Source: Oscillospiraceae bacterium
Lineage (GTDB): Bacteria > Bacillota > Clostridia > Oscillospirales > Ruminococcaceae
Assembly: GCA_016296505.1 (NCBI GenBank)
Contig: JAEDJD010000010.1
Coordinates: forward strand, 23,964 to 87,963
Direction: 5' to 3'
DNA length: 64,000 nt
Of this stretch, positions 63,939 to 64,000 are shown one piece after another. Positions within the stretch are counted from its first letter, which is position 1, and each line of letters begins with the position of its first letter. A program made the translations under genes and the position numbers. The notes beneath the pieces were generated by a model. It was not told the origin of the DNA and searched no databases. It worked only from the letters and a program-made list of their open reading frames with translations.

Positions 63939-63972
63939 AAGCCCATCCGCTGCTGAACGGATGGGCTTGTTT
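63939..63972. terminator. Terminator hairpin at the right end
   Basis: AAGCCCATCCG (63939-63949) pairs perfectly with CGGATGGGCTT (63958-63968). GTTT follows on the plus strand; on the minus strand a GATTTTTT run follows, so it may also serve a convergent gene beyond the window. Confidence 0.8.
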
Positions 63973-64000
63973 AGACAGCACAAAAGCCGCCTTTTTTTAT

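Noticed and set aside
1..64000. CRISPR arrays, rRNA or tRNA genes, prophage
   Set aside because: No regularly spaced direct repeats, no conserved rRNA stretches or tRNA T-loops and no phage structural genes were seen by eye. A tRNA scan was not possible, so a missed tRNA cannot be fully excluded.

Overview
The window looks like the chromosome of a cellulosome-forming, low-GC Gram-positive gut bacterium of the Ruminococcus type (Oscillospiraceae). Three secreted proteins end in, or contain, type I dockerins: a GH9 cellulase, a PL10-like pectate lyase and a large SH3-domain protein. The housekeeping gene order (infC-rpmI-rplT, rnc-smc-ftsY, nadD-yqeK-rsfS-leuS), the very regular SigA promoters with 17-base spacers and the AAGGAGG-type ribosome sites also fit a Firmicute. 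Species assignment is inference. I see no rRNA, tRNA, CRISPR array or complete insertion sequence.

Layout. (1) Bases 1-3420, minus strand: a Trk/Ktr-type potassium uptake operon (trkH, trkA, a one-helix membrane peptide, a KdpD-like histidine kinase, and the first codons of what is probably its response regulator). A ladder of TTAAC repeats lies next to its promoter. (2) 3420-4535: a decayed stretch holding a 49-residue ribbon-helix-helix protein with a strong promoter, gene scraps and two hairpin terminators. (3) 4536-6800, minus strand: a metal/redox operon of ArsR regulator, C_GCAxxG protein, permease and thioredoxin-like protein. (4) 6900-10750, plus strand: a LytTR regulator plus DUF3021 membrane protein plus dockerin/SH3 surface protein, with direct repeats just upstream of the -35 box. 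This is the most unusual unit in the window. (5) 10780-13870, plus strand: ACT protein, PFL-family protein and a GH3 lipoprotein. (6) 13997-35904, minus strand: a long core-gene block. In transcription order it runs infC (non-AUG start and L20-type leader), rpmI, rplT, a SpoU-family methyltransferase, dprA, topA, trmFO, a lipoprotein, a small protein, plsX, rnc, smc, ftsY (acidic domain at the wrong end), rdgB, a zinc-ribbon protein, yhbY, nadD, yqeK, an LCP protein, rsfS, leuS and rpsU.

(7) 35938-45900: a pectate lyase (minus); a diguanylate cyclase, a small membrane protein, an NAD(P)H-hydrate repair enzyme and a lipoprotein (plus); and the GH9 cellulase (minus) behind a long leader. (8) 46000-48600: an SSS-family symporter, a roughly 310-base palindrome-ended MITE-like repeat and SpoIIID. 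(9) 48630-54285, plus strand: pfkA, then a THF riboswitch controlling folT-folC-proC, a SpoIIM-like protein and a DUF624-like protein. (10) 54292-59050, minus strand: a MarR regulator, a heterodimeric ABC exporter and a GtrA protein. (11) 59120-61800, minus strand: a TSCPD protein, a LysR regulator and an SGNH hydrolase. (12) 61895-63809, plus strand: a shortened GlmU-like nucleotidyltransferase and a zinc-ribbon membrane protein.

Start codons were chosen by ribosome-site spacing and often differ from the longest possible reading frame. Positions of domains are counted by eye and are approximate.
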